A stretch of 64,000 bases of DNA from Sphagnum compactum (taxonomy: Eukaryota; Bryophyta; Sphagnopsida; Sphagnales): assembly GCA_965153455.1 (NCBI GenBank), contig OZ234494.1:12338001-12402000 (forward strand). The letters are read 5' to 3'. A program made the position numbers and the translations under genes. Numbering within the stretch: position 1 is the first letter of the stretch; each line of letters begins with the position of its first letter. This document shows, piece after piece, positions 50,378 through 63,105 of the stretch. Under the pieces are notes generated by a model, which worked only from the letters and a program-made list of their open reading frames with translations, did no database searches and was not told where the DNA came from.

Positions 50378-51360
50378 CAATATAACAAACCCTATTCCCA
50401 TTTAAAAACTAAATGTTTGTAAAAAATGAAGGTATTGTTTTCATTGTCACACATGTAATTAAGGTTTGTAAAAAACTAAGGGGTTTATTATATTCTCATT
50501 GTAAATGTAAGAATTATTGTTTAAAAAAAAATGAAAATATTACACCATTGTCATTGAACATTATATTTTATAAATATTGTTTGCCTAGAAGCTTATGGTT
50601 GTTGCAAAAAAGGTTTAATTGAATGGGTGATTTGGATTTAATTGTTGTCAACCACCAAATGTCAATAAAAACCATGATGTATTTGGTCTCAAAAAATATG
50701 ATTGCCTAGTCTAAAGACCATTTTGAGAGAAGAAATTTTGATTATCCTTTGAAAGAATTGTCATTATGAGTGTTTCTTGTGAGTCCTTGAACAAGTGTAT
50801 AGTCCTTTTATTGCAAGCTTGTTGACTACCTTTTTTTTTGTCCAATGTACATGTGAATCAAGAATTTTTTTAACCGCTTCTAATTAACTCTTTAAATTTA
50901 CATATAGGTGCCTTTGCAATACCTACATGTGGGATATATTATCAATAAAAGGCAAAATCATGTTAGTTCAAAAACACAAGTTTTGTAATACTTGGGTTAG
51001 AAACTCACATTATGTTTCACATAATGAGGATTTTATACGTTCAATCAATCATAATGAAATGGCTAGTTGATAGGAAGGTGGGGCCATGTAAGTTATAAGC
51101 AAACTTGGGTAGGTAATAGCTAGGTAAGTGTAGGGGAAGATAGTACTATTGTGCATATTGCAATTTATCTTTATCTTTCAACATCAATGTTGCATAAGTG
51201 GTGATAGGTACATAGGTGCAAATAAGTCATCCAAAGTAAAGTAAGTAGAAATATAAGCAATATGTATGTTATGTTGAATGGGTTAGTAGTTTAAACTTCA
51301 TAGGTAGGGGAGAGAATACTTTAGTGGCTAAATATTATATAAAAGTAAAATTAAAAGGAT
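50378..51360. other. AT-rich DNA, no gene recognised
   Basis: The open stretch at 50413-50622 (+) has AT-driven composition and no recognisable motif. Nothing else was seen. Confidence 0.5.
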
Positions 51361-51362
51361 GA

Positions 51363-51445
51363 AGGGGCTACCCCAATAGATAAGGGGTGTGGAGTTGTGA
51401 GTTGTTAAGTCAATAATCTAAGAGATCAAATCCTAGCTAAGCCCC
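51363..51445 (+). mobile_element. tRNA-derived, SINE-like head
   Basis: The segment 'gggctaccccaatagataag' resembles an A box, and 'gagatcaaatcctagc' (near 51422) a B box, about 55 bases apart, as in tRNA-derived SINE promoters. There is no proper cloverleaf, so it is not a working tRNA gene. It is followed by AT-rich DNA. Confidence 0.4.
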
Positions 51446-52519
51446 CTTTTCTTCACACTTCATGAAGATGGTTAACTACCTTAATGGTTAGGGTTGAAAT
51501 TTTGTTGTCAAAGTTATCAACAAGATTTATTTTTTTAAAGTAAGAATTTTTTTTTTTTAAATTTACAATTTACAATTATGCTAACCATGTTTAATAGCTA
51601 TGAAATAGGAACCTTATGAAAGAAATTTTCATACTCAACCATCATCCATAAAAAATGGTGTGTTAGTGCAACATCTTATTTGACATTAGCATGGTTTTTT
51701 CCAATGTAGGGTAGATATCAATTTTTTATGATATCCGTTGATTCCAGTTTTAAAAATATAACTTTTAAGAATTCATAAAATTCATATATTTTATATTTAT
51801 TTTCATTTACAATATCCACCAAGTATATTAAATTTATTTATTTTTTTAAATTTGAATCTCACGCTTCTTGAAATCCTAGAAAATAATATTTGTTGGACAT
51901 TGAAACTTATTATCATAGCTTGAATAACAAAAATTTTAAAAATTATTACAAACCTATATACAAAGGAGTGAAATTACAAATTACATGTCCATAACTTCAT
52001 TTCGTTCAAACTCACTTTCATATTTTTGTAACTTTTGTTCTAAGAAAGATCACCTTCAACCAACTCCATTGTCCACTAATCAAATAGACAGGGTAAGTAG
52101 ATCACAAATACTAGTCAAAATGAAAGGGTCCAAATTGACTATCTAATTCACACTGGCAAGTCCAAATCGACATGTCCAAATTGACAAGGTGGTTTTTTTT
52201 TACACCTATCATTTTTGGTACTTTTTGATTATAAAACCCAATCAAAGAAACCATGAATTATAGTAGTGTTCACAAATATGATAAGATGTAGGCTAAAATT
52301 AAGTAATTTAGATAAGGTAATATTAAGAAGGAAAAATTGGCCTAATGATTTTAGGGTGGGCTGCACTTTACCCTCTAATTTGAGTACCTAAATTAAAATC
52401 ATTTTTGGATTATTACTTTAAAAATTAATAGGTAGGTAGGTGCTAGCCTAACTTACCTAACTTCACTAAGTTATTTTAGTATAAACTACTTATTTTAACC
52501 CTCTAAGCATGCACATAGG

Positions 52520-52590
52520 TTGCAAGTATAAAGAATTGAACCTCAAACCTTCACAATAATAAACCAATGGACTACACCATCAAAGGAATT
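52520..52590 (-). mobile_element. tRNA-derived, SINE-like head
   Basis: On the minus strand TGGTGTAGTCCATTGG (52579-52564) resembles an A box and GAGGTTCAATTC (52544-52533) a B box, about 30 bases apart. The match to pol III internal promoter boxes is better than for the element at 51.4 kb. A functional tRNA fold is not evident. Confidence 0.45.
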
Positions 52591-52629
52591 CACTTTTTGT
52601 TAAGTTTTTATTATTTCACATGTTATTTC

Positions 52630-53190
52630 ACATCATTAAACATAGTGGTTAAACTTAGGTGATTAAACTTAAGTAATTAAATCAAAAGGTTAAAGATAGT
52701 GGCGAAACTTAACGGTTTACTATAATGGCTAAACATAATGGTTAAATCAAGTGGCTAAACTTAATGGTTTAATATAATGGTTAAACATTGGTTAAACCTA
52801 ATGATTAAATCTAATGGTTAAACATAGTGGCTAAACCTCATAAACTTAATGACTAAACTTCATGACTAAATTTCTTGGCAAAACTTTGGTTAAACCTAGT
52901 GGCTAGATTTAATGGCTAAACATAATAAGTAAATTTTGGTTAAACCTAATGGTCAAATGTAGTGGCTAAACCAGGTTGATAAATCTAATGGCTAAACTTT
53001 GGCTAAACTTATTAGCTAAATCTAGTGGTTAAACATAATGATTAAACTTTGGTTATACCTAGTGCCTATACCTAATGGTCAAATTTAATGATTCAACTTA
53101 AGCTAAATTTAGTGACTAAACATAATGGCTAAGCATAATGGTTAAATTTAAATTAAACTTAATGGCTACATTCAATTGTTAAATTTAGGT
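52630..53190. repeat. Degenerate TTAAAC-TAATGGCTAAAC repeat
   Basis: More than twenty imperfect copies of 'taatggctaaac' or 'taatggttaaac' follow one another at roughly 13- or 26-base spacing. It is an old minisatellite with no coding capacity. Immediately after it begins the GGTAGGTA array. Confidence 0.8.
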
Positions 53191-53625
53191 GGGTAGGTAG
53201 GTGGGTAAGTAAGTAGGTAGCTTGTATGAAAATGAAAAAATATAGGTAGGTAAGTAAATTGAAAGGTGAAAAGGTATAAGTAGATAGATATGTACATACG
53301 TCCATAGGTAATTAATAGGTAAATGGGTGGGTGAGTAATAAGTAAATAAATAGCTAGCTAAGTGAATAGGCAAGTGAATAAATAAAAGGTAAATACATAA
53401 GGTAGTATACCATGTCACATTTGACTAAAAACCATTGACCATCTTGATTAAATGTTCAACTTGACTAAAGCCCATTTATCATTTTGACTAAAGATCATTG
53501 ACCATCTTGATTAAATGTTCAAATTGATTTAAAACCATTGGTTATTTTTACTAAAGTTATGCAACTTAACTATATGTATTTAGTTAAATAAACCATTGTA
53601 GTCAAGTTGATTAATCAAATACTTG
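53191..53625. repeat. GGTAGGTA array followed by TTGACTAAA-type repeats
   Basis: A run of GGTAGGTA and AAGTAAATA words (53191-53405) is followed by three or four diverged units with 'cattgaccatcttgatt' and 'ttgactaaag'. This has the same architecture as 28131-28560. The hAT remnant begins right after it. Confidence 0.7.
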
Positions 53626-53639
53626 TCATTCAAGCCCTT

Positions 53640-55410
53640 GGCCTTTAGTCAAAATGTACATGTCCATAGTAAAAAATGACAAATTAGTCAACTTGAACTT
53701 CTTAAAAAAACATGATTTGTAATATTGGAATATCCCAACCAAGGAAAAAATCTTTTTAGTTTCAATTTGAAATCTTAGAATCCCAAGGATTCGATTGGTA
53801 AGGAAAATAACAATTGAAAACAAGGATTCATATTTTCCCCACCACTTCAAAAGACACTTAATGTTCTTTGCATCAACTTGGTACCACTTGAACATTTTCA
53901 ATTCCCTATTCACCAACTCCTTAGTTGGCTCATTGGTCCCAACTATTATTTTAAAAATGTCAAGACAAGAATCTTGATTTGCCACAATTTTAGATTCAAC
54001 CACAAGGTGTGGTACATGGTGGCATTTCAATAGCATTGGAAACAAAAATCATCTATCATGATCTTCCACAAATGGAAACATTTTATTATTGACCAATAAA
54101 TTAAAAAAAAACCAACCAAAGATTCTTAAATTTTGGGTCTAACATTACAAAAAAATGTTATGGGTGTTCTTTTATTTATACTCATTAAGAATGAAAGAAA
54201 ACCATATAAAACCCCGCATCCTTCTTTTTTGATGTTGGAAGTAATCATATATAACTCCAAAGCCACTCCAAAACCATCTTCCATCAAATTATCCATAGAA
54301 GGTGCAATTTAAAATTCTTCTTTCAATTTCAAGGTCATGGTAATTGTTACACGTAAGGAATCAAAAAGTAACCAATTCCCATGGGATTGGTTTAACACAC
54401 TATTCACAATTGAAAAAAGAATATCAACAATGATGATGCACATTTCTATACATTTTCTTGGGCAAACTTTATACAAATATATTTTAGGCCCATACAAACT
54501 TTTTCATCATTGGTGGCATATTGGTAAGCTTTGGAAAAAACATGACCAAAACATGTCCCGTGAAAACTCTCCTCCAAGCCCAAAGCTTCACATTTCATAA
54601 CAAACTTGAAAACACTTGTCATTGTGTTCAAGTTTAAACCCTCATTCTTAACGTGTTATAGTTTTATTTTTAAAACCATATTCATCCAAAAAATAATCAA
54701 GTCTTTTGCCAATGCCTATCTTATGGTTTTGAAAACCTTAAATAAGCCCATAAGTACATACCTTGGCTTTCAATTAAATCCCAAAATAATTATAACAAAG
54801 GCGAAAACATCATGAATAGTAGCACCCTTGGACATCCAAAAATCAAAACTAGCAGTGGTAAAATACCACTCTTCAAGGTAAGGCAAAACATATGTTTGCT
54901 TGGTTTTTTCCACTAGGCAAACAAAACATCAAGTGAAAAAACATTTCATGAGGGGAACTAAACTCAAGGATACAAATGAAAAACCAAACATTTTAACCAA
55001 CATATTCATGAATTGCAAAGGCAAATGACTTTTCATTACCAAGAATAGAAGATCCTCCAAAAAAACATTATGTTGCACATCATCCTTTTTGAAAGGGTCT
55101 TTCAAATCAAACAAATTTGAAATGGATGAACCAAACATTTTTTTTTTAACATGTTGTTTATCCAAACTTCCTTTCATTGAAAAGTTGGTTTTTTCTTCAA
55201 TTGTTTTTGAAAATTATTGAATGAATCGCAACATTTTTTTAGACATGTTATTCCACTTGTTTTATGATAAGATATTAAACCCTTAATTTGCTTCTCGGGT
55301 TTAAGGAAAACACATGACTAGAATAACACAAGATCAATGCATGATTTGAGGTGCATCAAGTCTAACTTTTGCATAATTTCACACGTAAAAAGATCAACAT
55401 AAGGCATCTT
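53640..55410 (-). mobile_element. Decayed hAT transposon with most of its transposase
   Basis: Reading the minus strand from high to low coordinates gives MPYVDLFTCEIMQKLDLMHL and KGLISYHKTSGITCLKK. Next come DLKDPFKKDDVQHNVFLEDL and MKSHLPLQFMNM, then LDEYGFKNK, EALGLEESFHGTCFGHVFSK and YQYATNDEKVC. The hAT dimerisation block follows (WWGKYESLFS, then NRILGILRFQIETKKIFSL). The order and wording match a plant hAT family with DUF659-like and hAT-C domains. Many stops and frameshifts show it is inactive. Clear terminal inverted repeats were not found. The element occupies about 1.8 kb of coding remains. Confidence 0.9.
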
Positions 55411-58020
55411 ATTATGCAACTTTCATTTTTTTCTTTGAGAATGCAATAATTTCAAATTTTACGTTTTTTTTCATTATTTTTTGGAATTGTGCTTCCTTGA
55501 GTTTGCATACTTGCATTTTTTTTAGTTTCTTCCATTGCTTCATCTTCAAATTTAACCTCATTAAAAACTATTTCACATCTTTCATTTTGAATTAATGTAT
55601 TTTTATTTCGACTAGACCTTTTTATTTTTCACACAAATTCTCAATGAGACCAAAGGTGGAAGAATTCAAGCAAACAAATGTTTTGCAAGGAATGATATAC
55701 GGAATGTAATATTGCTATGGATAGCTTTAAAAAAACATGCAAACATTTACAAGCAAAAATAAAACCCATTCACTTTTCATCATCGAGCAAAAGTGATCTA
55801 CAAAATATAGTTATAATACACAAAAAAATTTGTTACAAAACTTACACAAGAAAACCAAAAAAAAAAAAAACATTGAATTAATACAATCATCAAGAACAAT
55901 AAAACAAAACATGAAACAAAGCAAAAAGAACATAAAAATACAAAACAAACAAAAACAAAGAAGAGAATTGAAAAAGAAAAAACCTCATGAGAAATGAACT
56001 AAAACTTGCCAAGAAAAGCTCCAAACCTTGACTTGCAAAATGAGAAAAAAGAGGTATTACAAGCTACAAACAAAAAAGACATGAACACAATAACAACATG
56101 AAGCACAAAGGAGCATGTACCTCAAGGGTGAAAGTGACAATGCAAAGCATAAAAGGAGGACACAACAACAACACTAAGAAACACAAAGAGAAGACACAAC
56201 AATAGTAACATGAAAGACACATCAATAGCAGCACCAAGTGTAAAAAGGGAGGCATAATAAGAGGAGTGCAAAGAAACGATTGAACAAACCATGAACCAAA
56301 ACAACATAAGAACACCACAAGAAGAGCCCAAAAAACAAAAAAAAGGAGAGAGATGGGGCCTCTTATAAAGCAACAACACAACACGTAAGGTTTGAGGGAA
56401 CAATCACCTTAAACCTCAATTTGCAATTTATTTTACTTTTTTTCAAACCTAACTCCTTAGTAATAATAATTGTTAAAAAAAATTCTCTCTTGGATTTCAC
56501 ATTTTTGATATTCAGATTTAAATTTAAATATTAATTACATTGTTGAATCTCATAATTTTGGGATGTGCACAATTAGAATATCGCCTCGAATATCATAGCT
56601 TGTGATATTGGGCAAATGTCAATGGTGATATCCGGTCCTAAGATTCAAATTTTTTGGGACACCCATTGTTATACAAGGTTTGAATAATGTTGAGCTTGCA
56701 AATAGGTCAAATGAATTAGAATGCCACATGTTGCTAACCTTTCAAAAACATGCATAGTAGTACCGAGGCTGGTTAGGCACTAATTAAGTACTTGTTGAAA
56801 TTGCCTTAAGGAATGGGCGGTTTTCACGAAAGAACGAACGATTAAAGAACCGCCAATTCCCTGGCTGGTTCTTTGACATTTTCATTTTTTTTTTTGGAGA
56901 ACCGCAGTTGTTGTATACCAAACCCCATTCTGTGGATTTTGTGAGAGTTCCGACAAGCAAGTGAAACACACCCAGGATGAGACCCTCCGGGTATATTGCC
57001 CAAACCTATCCCTCGTTCTAAGAACCGCCCAACACTGATGTCTAGAGTCCCCCCCGCCCCAAAAGAATTTGCTGCTCCCCACGAAATGTACCCACCCCCC
57101 AAGTCATAAAATAGCAACCATCCTTCTCGCTACTCTCGTGCGCCACAGTGCTGCTCTGCAGCAGCAACAACAACAAGCCGCAATTCCTGCAGCCACTTGC
57201 GAGAAGATCCGATCTTTGTTGTTGCTGCTGGTAATCCAATGATCATGATGCTGATTTCAATCTTCGTGATTCCTTTTCAGATGGTTTTTTCCTTGCGACT
57301 GATGAATTTCAAGGACCTTTGAATAGTTTGTTTTGTTTCTTGGGGGAGAACTGATCAGGAGAGAGTAAAATTTTCTCTCGAGATCTCTGTCTCTGTGTGT
57401 GTCTCTCTCTCTCTATCCCAGGACCCAGGTGTTTGGTTTTGTAAAGGCTAAGGTGTTTTTTTTTTTTTTTTTTTTTGGTTGCGGTCTTTGTTGCCAGTTT
57501 AATACTGTAGTGTTTTTGAGAGGTAGTGTTTTTTTTTGTTTTGGTTGTTGCGAGATGCGCGTGTTGGTCGTCACCGCCATGACTGTGCCTTTTTTGGTTT
57601 GTTCGTGTAATTTCGAGAATCGAGAGTGAAGTGGAGCTTACAGCTTTGACCTGGCTGTGAAGATGAATGTTTACACTATGATCTCTCTGCTTGAGCGGAA
57701 TCTCCGTTCAAAACTTCATTGTGTGTCTTTGTATGTCGGTTTCTAGAGCTTTTGAAGGAAATGAGAAAGTAATGGCAATGTACAATTTCGGCAGAATGAG
57801 CTAGAAATCACATGCGTGGTATGTGGAAAATTTGATGAGGAAGTTTGCGTTATATCTTGTCGCAGATCAGGAGCTGCTGCTGGGTTTCAAGATTTGGAAC
57901 CTGGAAAGATTTGAAGCAGAATAGTCGTTTGTTTGTATAAGATTTCATTCAGGCCGCGTGCAAGGCAGTTTGCGATTTTATTTTTTTGGGGGGGGGGGGC
58001 GGGGACGAGAGATTATCACG
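55411..58020. other. Intergenic DNA and presumed KAI2-like 5' flank
   Basis: From 55.4 to 56.8 kb the DNA is AT-rich, with overlapping Cys/Leu-rich minus-strand open frames (56064-56403) that show no family resemblance. From about 56.8 kb the composition becomes gene-like: CAG/CAA-rich runs near 57160-57230, (TC)n tracts near 57385-57415, a 22-base T run near 57457 and a nine-base G run near 57989. These suggest promoter, leader and possibly a leader intron of the hydrolase gene. No clear TATA box was seen. Confidence 0.45.
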
Positions 58021-59308
58021 ATGTCTTCTGAAGTTCCAACGCTTCTGGACGCGCACAATGTACGCGTAGTTGGCACGGGTGAAGAGATTGTGGTGTTGGG
58101 TCACGGATTCGGCACCGATCAATCCGTGTGGAAGCATGTGTTGCCGCACCTAGTGGAGGAGTATCGTGTGATTCTGTATGACATGATGGGCGCAGGGACA
58201 ACCGACCCGGAGTATTTCAGCGTCCTGAGATACTCCACGCTGCATGGTCACGCCGATGATTTATTGACCATCCTAGACGAGCTTGAGGTCGACTCTTGCA
58301 TCTTTGTGGGTCACTCGGTTTCTGGTATGGTCGGCTGTCTTGCATCCATCGAGCGACCGTTCCTTTTCTCCAAAATCATCATGTTGTCGGCATCTCCCAG
58401 GTGTGTGTGTGTGTGTGGAGATCCAATGCTTCTCTTGAATTTAGTATTGGTGTTTCGCTTGCACACTTGGAGAGACAGACACAGAGACAGAGAGTATGTG
58501 TGTCTGTGTGTGGAGATCCAATTCTTCTCTTGAATTTAGTATTGGTGTTTTTTTTTTGGGCACACATGGAGAGAATCTAGAAGGGACACGCCATTAAATG
58601 TGTAGATGATTTGAGGCTTGCAGCTGTGGATGACGTTGTACATAGAAGGGAAGAAGAATCACTGTTGTAGCTTGGCGTGGTGTGTGGTGATGGTGGTGAT
58701 GATCTTATAGGTATCTGAATGACGTAGGGTACTTCGGCGGATTCGAGCAAGAGGATCTGAGCCAGCTCTTTCAAGCAATGCAGTCCAACTTCAAGGCGTG
58801 GGTGTCCGGCTTCGCACCCTTGGCTGTAGGGGCAGACATAGATTCCACAGCAGTTCAGGAGTTCGGTAGAACTCTCTTCAACATTCGACCAGACATAGCA
58901 TTTAACGTCGCCAAGACAATCTTCCAGATTGATATGCGCTCCATTTTGCCACAAGTACTAACTCTCTTATCAAATTTCTTCAGGAGCAGTCTGTCCTTTT
59001 GTTTGTGTCGATGTAGTTTGCAAAGCATGTGAGCATCTATTGAGAGCAGCAAAAACCAATTCTACGCCAAGTGCAAAATCAATGAAACTAACGACCACTG
59101 GGTGCAGGTGATTGTACCTTGCCATATCCTGCAGAGCAACAAGGATCTAGCAGTCCCTGTGATAGTGTCGGATCACCTTCATCACGCACTTGGAGGTCCC
59201 ACAATCGTTGAAATTCTTCAGACGGAAGGTCATTTGCCACAACTCAGTTCACCAGACGTTGTCATTCCTGTTTTGAAGCGTCACCTTGTTGGGAATATCC
59301 GAGCTTAA
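58021..59308 (+). CDS. KAI2: KAI2/D14-family alpha/beta hydrolase receptor (three exons)
   Basis: KAI2 proteins are small hydrolases that act as receptors for karrikins and an endogenous KAI2 ligand, signalling through the F-box protein MAX2. Exons 58021-58400, 58711-58954 and 59108-59308 splice at GT-AG sites into 274 aa, against 270 in Arabidopsis KAI2. The catalytic triad is complete: Ser99 in GHSVSG, Asp221 in SNKDLAVP and His250 in [24 protein letters not shown] (26-42) forms the oxyanion-hole side, and [18 protein letters not shown] (134-151) starts the lid helices. The protein is closer to KAI2 than to D14 in wording throughout. Intron 1 is at the usual SASPR/YLND site; intron 2, at LPQ/VIVP, is extra relative to the two-exon angiosperm genes. 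The gene appears intact. Confidence 0.95.
58401..58553. repeat. Direct repeat and (GT)n in KAI2-like intron 1
   Basis: 'tgtgtggagatccaatgctt' with 'ctcttgaatttagtattggt' occurs at about 58414-58455 and again, nearly identical, at about 58508-58549. A short (GT)n run sits at the donor. The duplication lies wholly in the intron and does not touch the coding frame. Confidence 0.9.
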
Positions 59309-61794
59309 ATGGAATCCTGGCAATCTTCTTCTTCAAGGATCCAGCAGCAAAAGAGCTCTCTCATGTGCCTGCTCAAGCTTCAGATTTGCCTGCAATATAC
59401 ATGACCAAGCTGCTTCCCTGCTTCAATTTCAATTTCTTCAAGGCCAATCAACAGACTGACGCTCCTCAACAGACAAAGAGCCCAGATTGACACAAAACCC
59501 CAATCTTTGAAAGTGATCTGAGTATTGCAGGAGGGAGATTATTGTGAATTTCATGTGGATTGAAAGTGCACTAGCTGTTGTGGTCTGGAATGATTTGCAA
59601 TTCTTGCTTGCAAATTAAAGAGATCAACAGAAAAAATTCTGGTTTGCAGCTACATCAACCAATTAGAGAATCTGTTCAATCGGTTTGATTGCTTCATGTA
59701 GTGTGTGTTCATAGATAGGGCAAGGATTGCTCAATTTCAGACTGCAAGAAAGAGGGAGTTTAATACGAGACCAGAAGAGAGTCTATCTTGGAAGAAGGTC
59801 AAAATCTTGAGCTTCTCTGAAAATGTTTTTTGTGCCAGGTTTCTATTTTGAAGTGCAGGCACGTACATGTAGTTTTGTGTGCAAATGATGGAGTGACTTC
59901 ATGGCAGAAGGATCTGTGGCTTTCATGGAACTAGGCAAGCCATTGCTGAAGCAGGACAGATGCAAGCAATCTTGTTCCAAATTGGATCTTGCTGGATGTA
60001 CATATTTTGCAGTAGATCCTCAAAACCTTTTTCACAGAAACCATTGAACTCCATGAATCAGCAGCTGGAAGCTGGATGCAAAGCTTTGATGTACTTTGAG
60101 ACAGACTCTGGAAATTTGCAATACCTGAAAAAAAGAAATTTCTGGGATTGTTGTTGCACTTTGCCATGTGTTGTTGCCATTGTCTGTCTGTGTATCTAAA
60201 GGTTTACATGTACATGATTTGTGGAGTTGCATGTGTGTCTCAACTCTCTTTTCCCTCCAGCCGGTCATCTCTCTCTGTGTAATGTAATTCAGGTCTGTAC
60301 TTCAGACAACTGAATTCTCCTATTGGGCAGCAGCACATATCTGTCAGATTTCAGCAAACAATGATGCCAGCCGATTGCAGCAGGCCTGAAATTTCACAGA
60401 GCTTCTTGTGATCTGTAGGCAGAGAGTTTTGAGGCTACATGTCAGAGAGATCTAAGCTTCATTCCCTGTCTGTTCTTGTTAGAACTAATCCTGGGAATAC
60501 TATTTAATCCCACTCCAAGCTCCCTCCTCTTCTGAACCTCTCTCATTCCTGTCTGCTTTCTCCTTCCTCACTGCCTCTCGCTTAGTCTCTGTCTCTTCCT
60601 CCCACATTATTCCTTCTCCCATTGCTCTACTGTCAGATCCAAACTCAGATAAGAGTCTACATACTAGAGTCCTTCAAGATTCCGTGAAGAATTTGTGAAT
60701 CCAACCACAAACCTCAATTGTTGAAAAGTTTGCTGCACAGCACAGATTAATGCATAAGTGAATCCCCAAATTTCATGTGCTTGACTGATCTTCAGCAATT
60801 GATTTATGCAACAAACATGGTGATGAACTCTTCCTCTATGGATCAAAATTCTCATGGATCACCAAGATGCTCAAAGATTGCTTACTCTTGAAATCATCAT
60901 GCTATGCTCTCAACTAGGAACACAACATGTTGGTGACATGGTGAAGAGCACGATCTTGGTGAGATTATGATGAGCACAATCTCTCCAGTCATTTGGTAGA
61001 ATCTGTTTACCAGCTGCATGTGTATCCCATCATCATTAATTTCTGATCAGAGATGGTAAACTTGGCTTTTCTGCCCTCTGTCTGATTCATGAGGTTTGGG
61101 ACCTCGGGTAGATTACAAACTGTGGGTTTACACGATGCTTTGTTGCTGTATTTTTCCAGAGTTTAGAACAGCAGTCCTTGTGCTTGCATCTCTCATCTTG
61201 GGTCTCTCATAGGGAACAATTCTTGTCAGGGCAAAATGTTTGTATGTCATTCATCAAAGAGCAGTTGTGAATCCGGAACCCAAAACACTGAGGGTACAGG
61301 AAAGGAGTGCCATCAATTGCAGACTTGAGTTGGAAAATTGGTTCAAATCCACAATTAATCGAACTCCAATTCAGAGTAAGGCTGAAGGATTGGAGATCCT
61401 CAGTTTCTAGTGTCATGAAGCTGGCTTTAATTCATTGGAGGTTCCTCTGTTGTATTGTGTGCCAACAAAATGTTGGTCTCCCTAGCCTGAAGCAAAAAAT
61501 GGTCATAGTTTTTTGAGCCCCGAAGAAGGTGCTCATAAGCAGTGGCTTCATCTACCCCCCTAAGCCTTAAGAGTAAACTAGCAGTGGAAGATGATGAGAA
61601 GTGTTGTGTTTTGTTTGTGAGGAGCTTGTGGAAGATGAGAAGTGCGTGTTTTGTTTGAGGGGCTTCCTTCATGAAGAGCTTGGGTGTTGTAGGAAGGTGT
61701 AGGCCTGATCAAAGAGGATAATGCCTCAAGAAAAAGGAAAGAGGGCAAGGAATTGGAGGGAGGAAGCTGAGGCCTCCGATTGGACTCTTGGCAG
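59309..61794. other. 3' flank of the KAI2-like gene and intergenic DNA
   Basis: Moderately GC-balanced, exon-like sequence continues to about 61 kb, but no protein family was recognised on either strand. Part of it is probably the 3' untranslated region. A pyrimidine-rich stretch at 60505-60625 resembles a plant leader and might mark the start of another transcript, possibly the decayed PH1-like gene. Confidence 0.45.
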
Positions 61795-62490
61795 GTGCAA
61801 TTTTGGAACAAACCAGAGCACTGGGGCTGGCTTATGAAGCATGGTGGCTCTCTCTTCACTTTCACATTCCGCCTTGACAGATGTGAACTGGACTCCATGG
61901 ACACTAGCTGCACTGTACTTTCCATCTAACAGAGTTTTCTTTCTTGTGTGTTTTGGTGTCATGTGGAGTCGTTTTTGAGCAACATTGTTTTCCAAGCTAC
62001 AGGGGAGTGTATCAAGACATTGTGCAGAAAGTGGTTTGTGCTGAAGCAAGGCCAAATTTTCTGCTTCAAAGAAAACTCTCTTTTCTTCTGTAAAGAATCT
62101 GCCCCTTCCAAGTTACAGAGAAATTTGGGATGATTTGTGTGGTGGTATTTTCACATGGCTTTCTATGACTTAACCACTGGAACTTTTTTTGTGAAGTAGC
62201 ATTGTTTGTACAGGTCGTCATTTCAATGCTCCATTCATGGCTTTGCTAAATACATGAGAACGTATATGTTGAGGTCTGCAACATTGTATATTGCAGGGAG
62301 AAGAGCTGTTGATTTTTTTTTTAATGCGGAAACAATCCTTTTAGACCTGTTTGTCATTTCAGGTCATCCAGAACTCAAAGCCAAGAGGGTTGATTGTGAT
62401 TGGCGTACTTTACCATCAGGGGTGCTGAGGATGTGTTGAACAAGCAATATGCATTTGAGCTTTCTACAATGTATTTCATTGCTGATATAG
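61795..62490 (+). pseudogene. PH1: Broken PH1-like pleckstrin-homology gene
   Basis: Plant PH1 proteins are about 145-residue single PH-domain proteins that bind phosphoinositides. Here exon 61795-61843 reads VQFWNKPEHWGWLMKH and joins in frame across a GT-AG intron to an exon at 62003 reading ECIKTLCRKWFVLKQGQIF, matching the first strands of the PH domain. After CFKENS the frame drifts. A further exon after 'catttcag' (near 62377) reads VIQNSKPRGLIVIGV, shifts frame near 62403, and continues TIRGAEDVLNKQYAFELST and MYFIADID. The C-terminal helix is missing, and a few residues are deleted between FELST and MYFIAD. At least one frameshift and a lost exon boundary make it non-functional. No first exon was found. 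Confidence 0.85.
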
Positions 62491-63105
62491 ACAAGTGTGC
62501 TAGGATTTGTGGCCATTTACTTTCTTTTCTTTTCCCTCTGTTCCAATCTTTGGGGGCTTTCTCTTTCTCCTTATGTTTTCATTCTCTGAGCTTTTAGTTT
62601 TTCTCCTTCCACTTCATTACGCTTTTCTTTCCATCCCTGAAATGTTGCAGTGCCTTTACCAGTTTAAATTAAGGTGATTAGATTGTGATTAAAACAATTT
62701 GGAAGAAATCAACACATTGCTGGTCTGCATTTCTTGTTGGCTAATTGTATCCTATCCTATGAGTCAGATTTCAGCTCTTTTGTGTTCCACTCTTACCAGC
62801 AGGTCAAAAGCTTCAATTTTACCTATATCTTCAATTCTGTGTTGAATGCAAGAGAAAGAGGATTGGAACAATTCTGTTGAGCATTTCACTCATTCTGCAT
62901 TCAAAGTCTGTCACAGATGAAGAGGTCTTGGATTATAACACAGGCCACTATACACCCCTCCCCCCAATCGAACTCTTGTGAGGCACCTGGCATGGTTCTG
63001 CACAGTTGCACTGCATGGTTCATGTTTTGCACTGATGAACATGTGTTCTACTTTGCAAAACAAAAAAATCTAGTTTATGTATGTTCGTTTCCTTGGAAGT
63101 GGATT
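62491..63105. other. Intergenic DNA, no gene recognised
   Basis: Mixed-composition sequence lies between the PH1-like pseudogene and the retrotransposon fragment. The open stretch at 62917-63108 (+) shows no known motif. Confidence 0.5.

Noticed and set aside
56064-56403. Two overlapping Cys/Leu/Phe-rich minus-strand frames that look like membrane proteins
   Set aside because: They come from an A-rich plus strand (poly 'aacaa' texture), which yields Leu/Phe/Cys codons in the complement. Two frames are open over the same bases.
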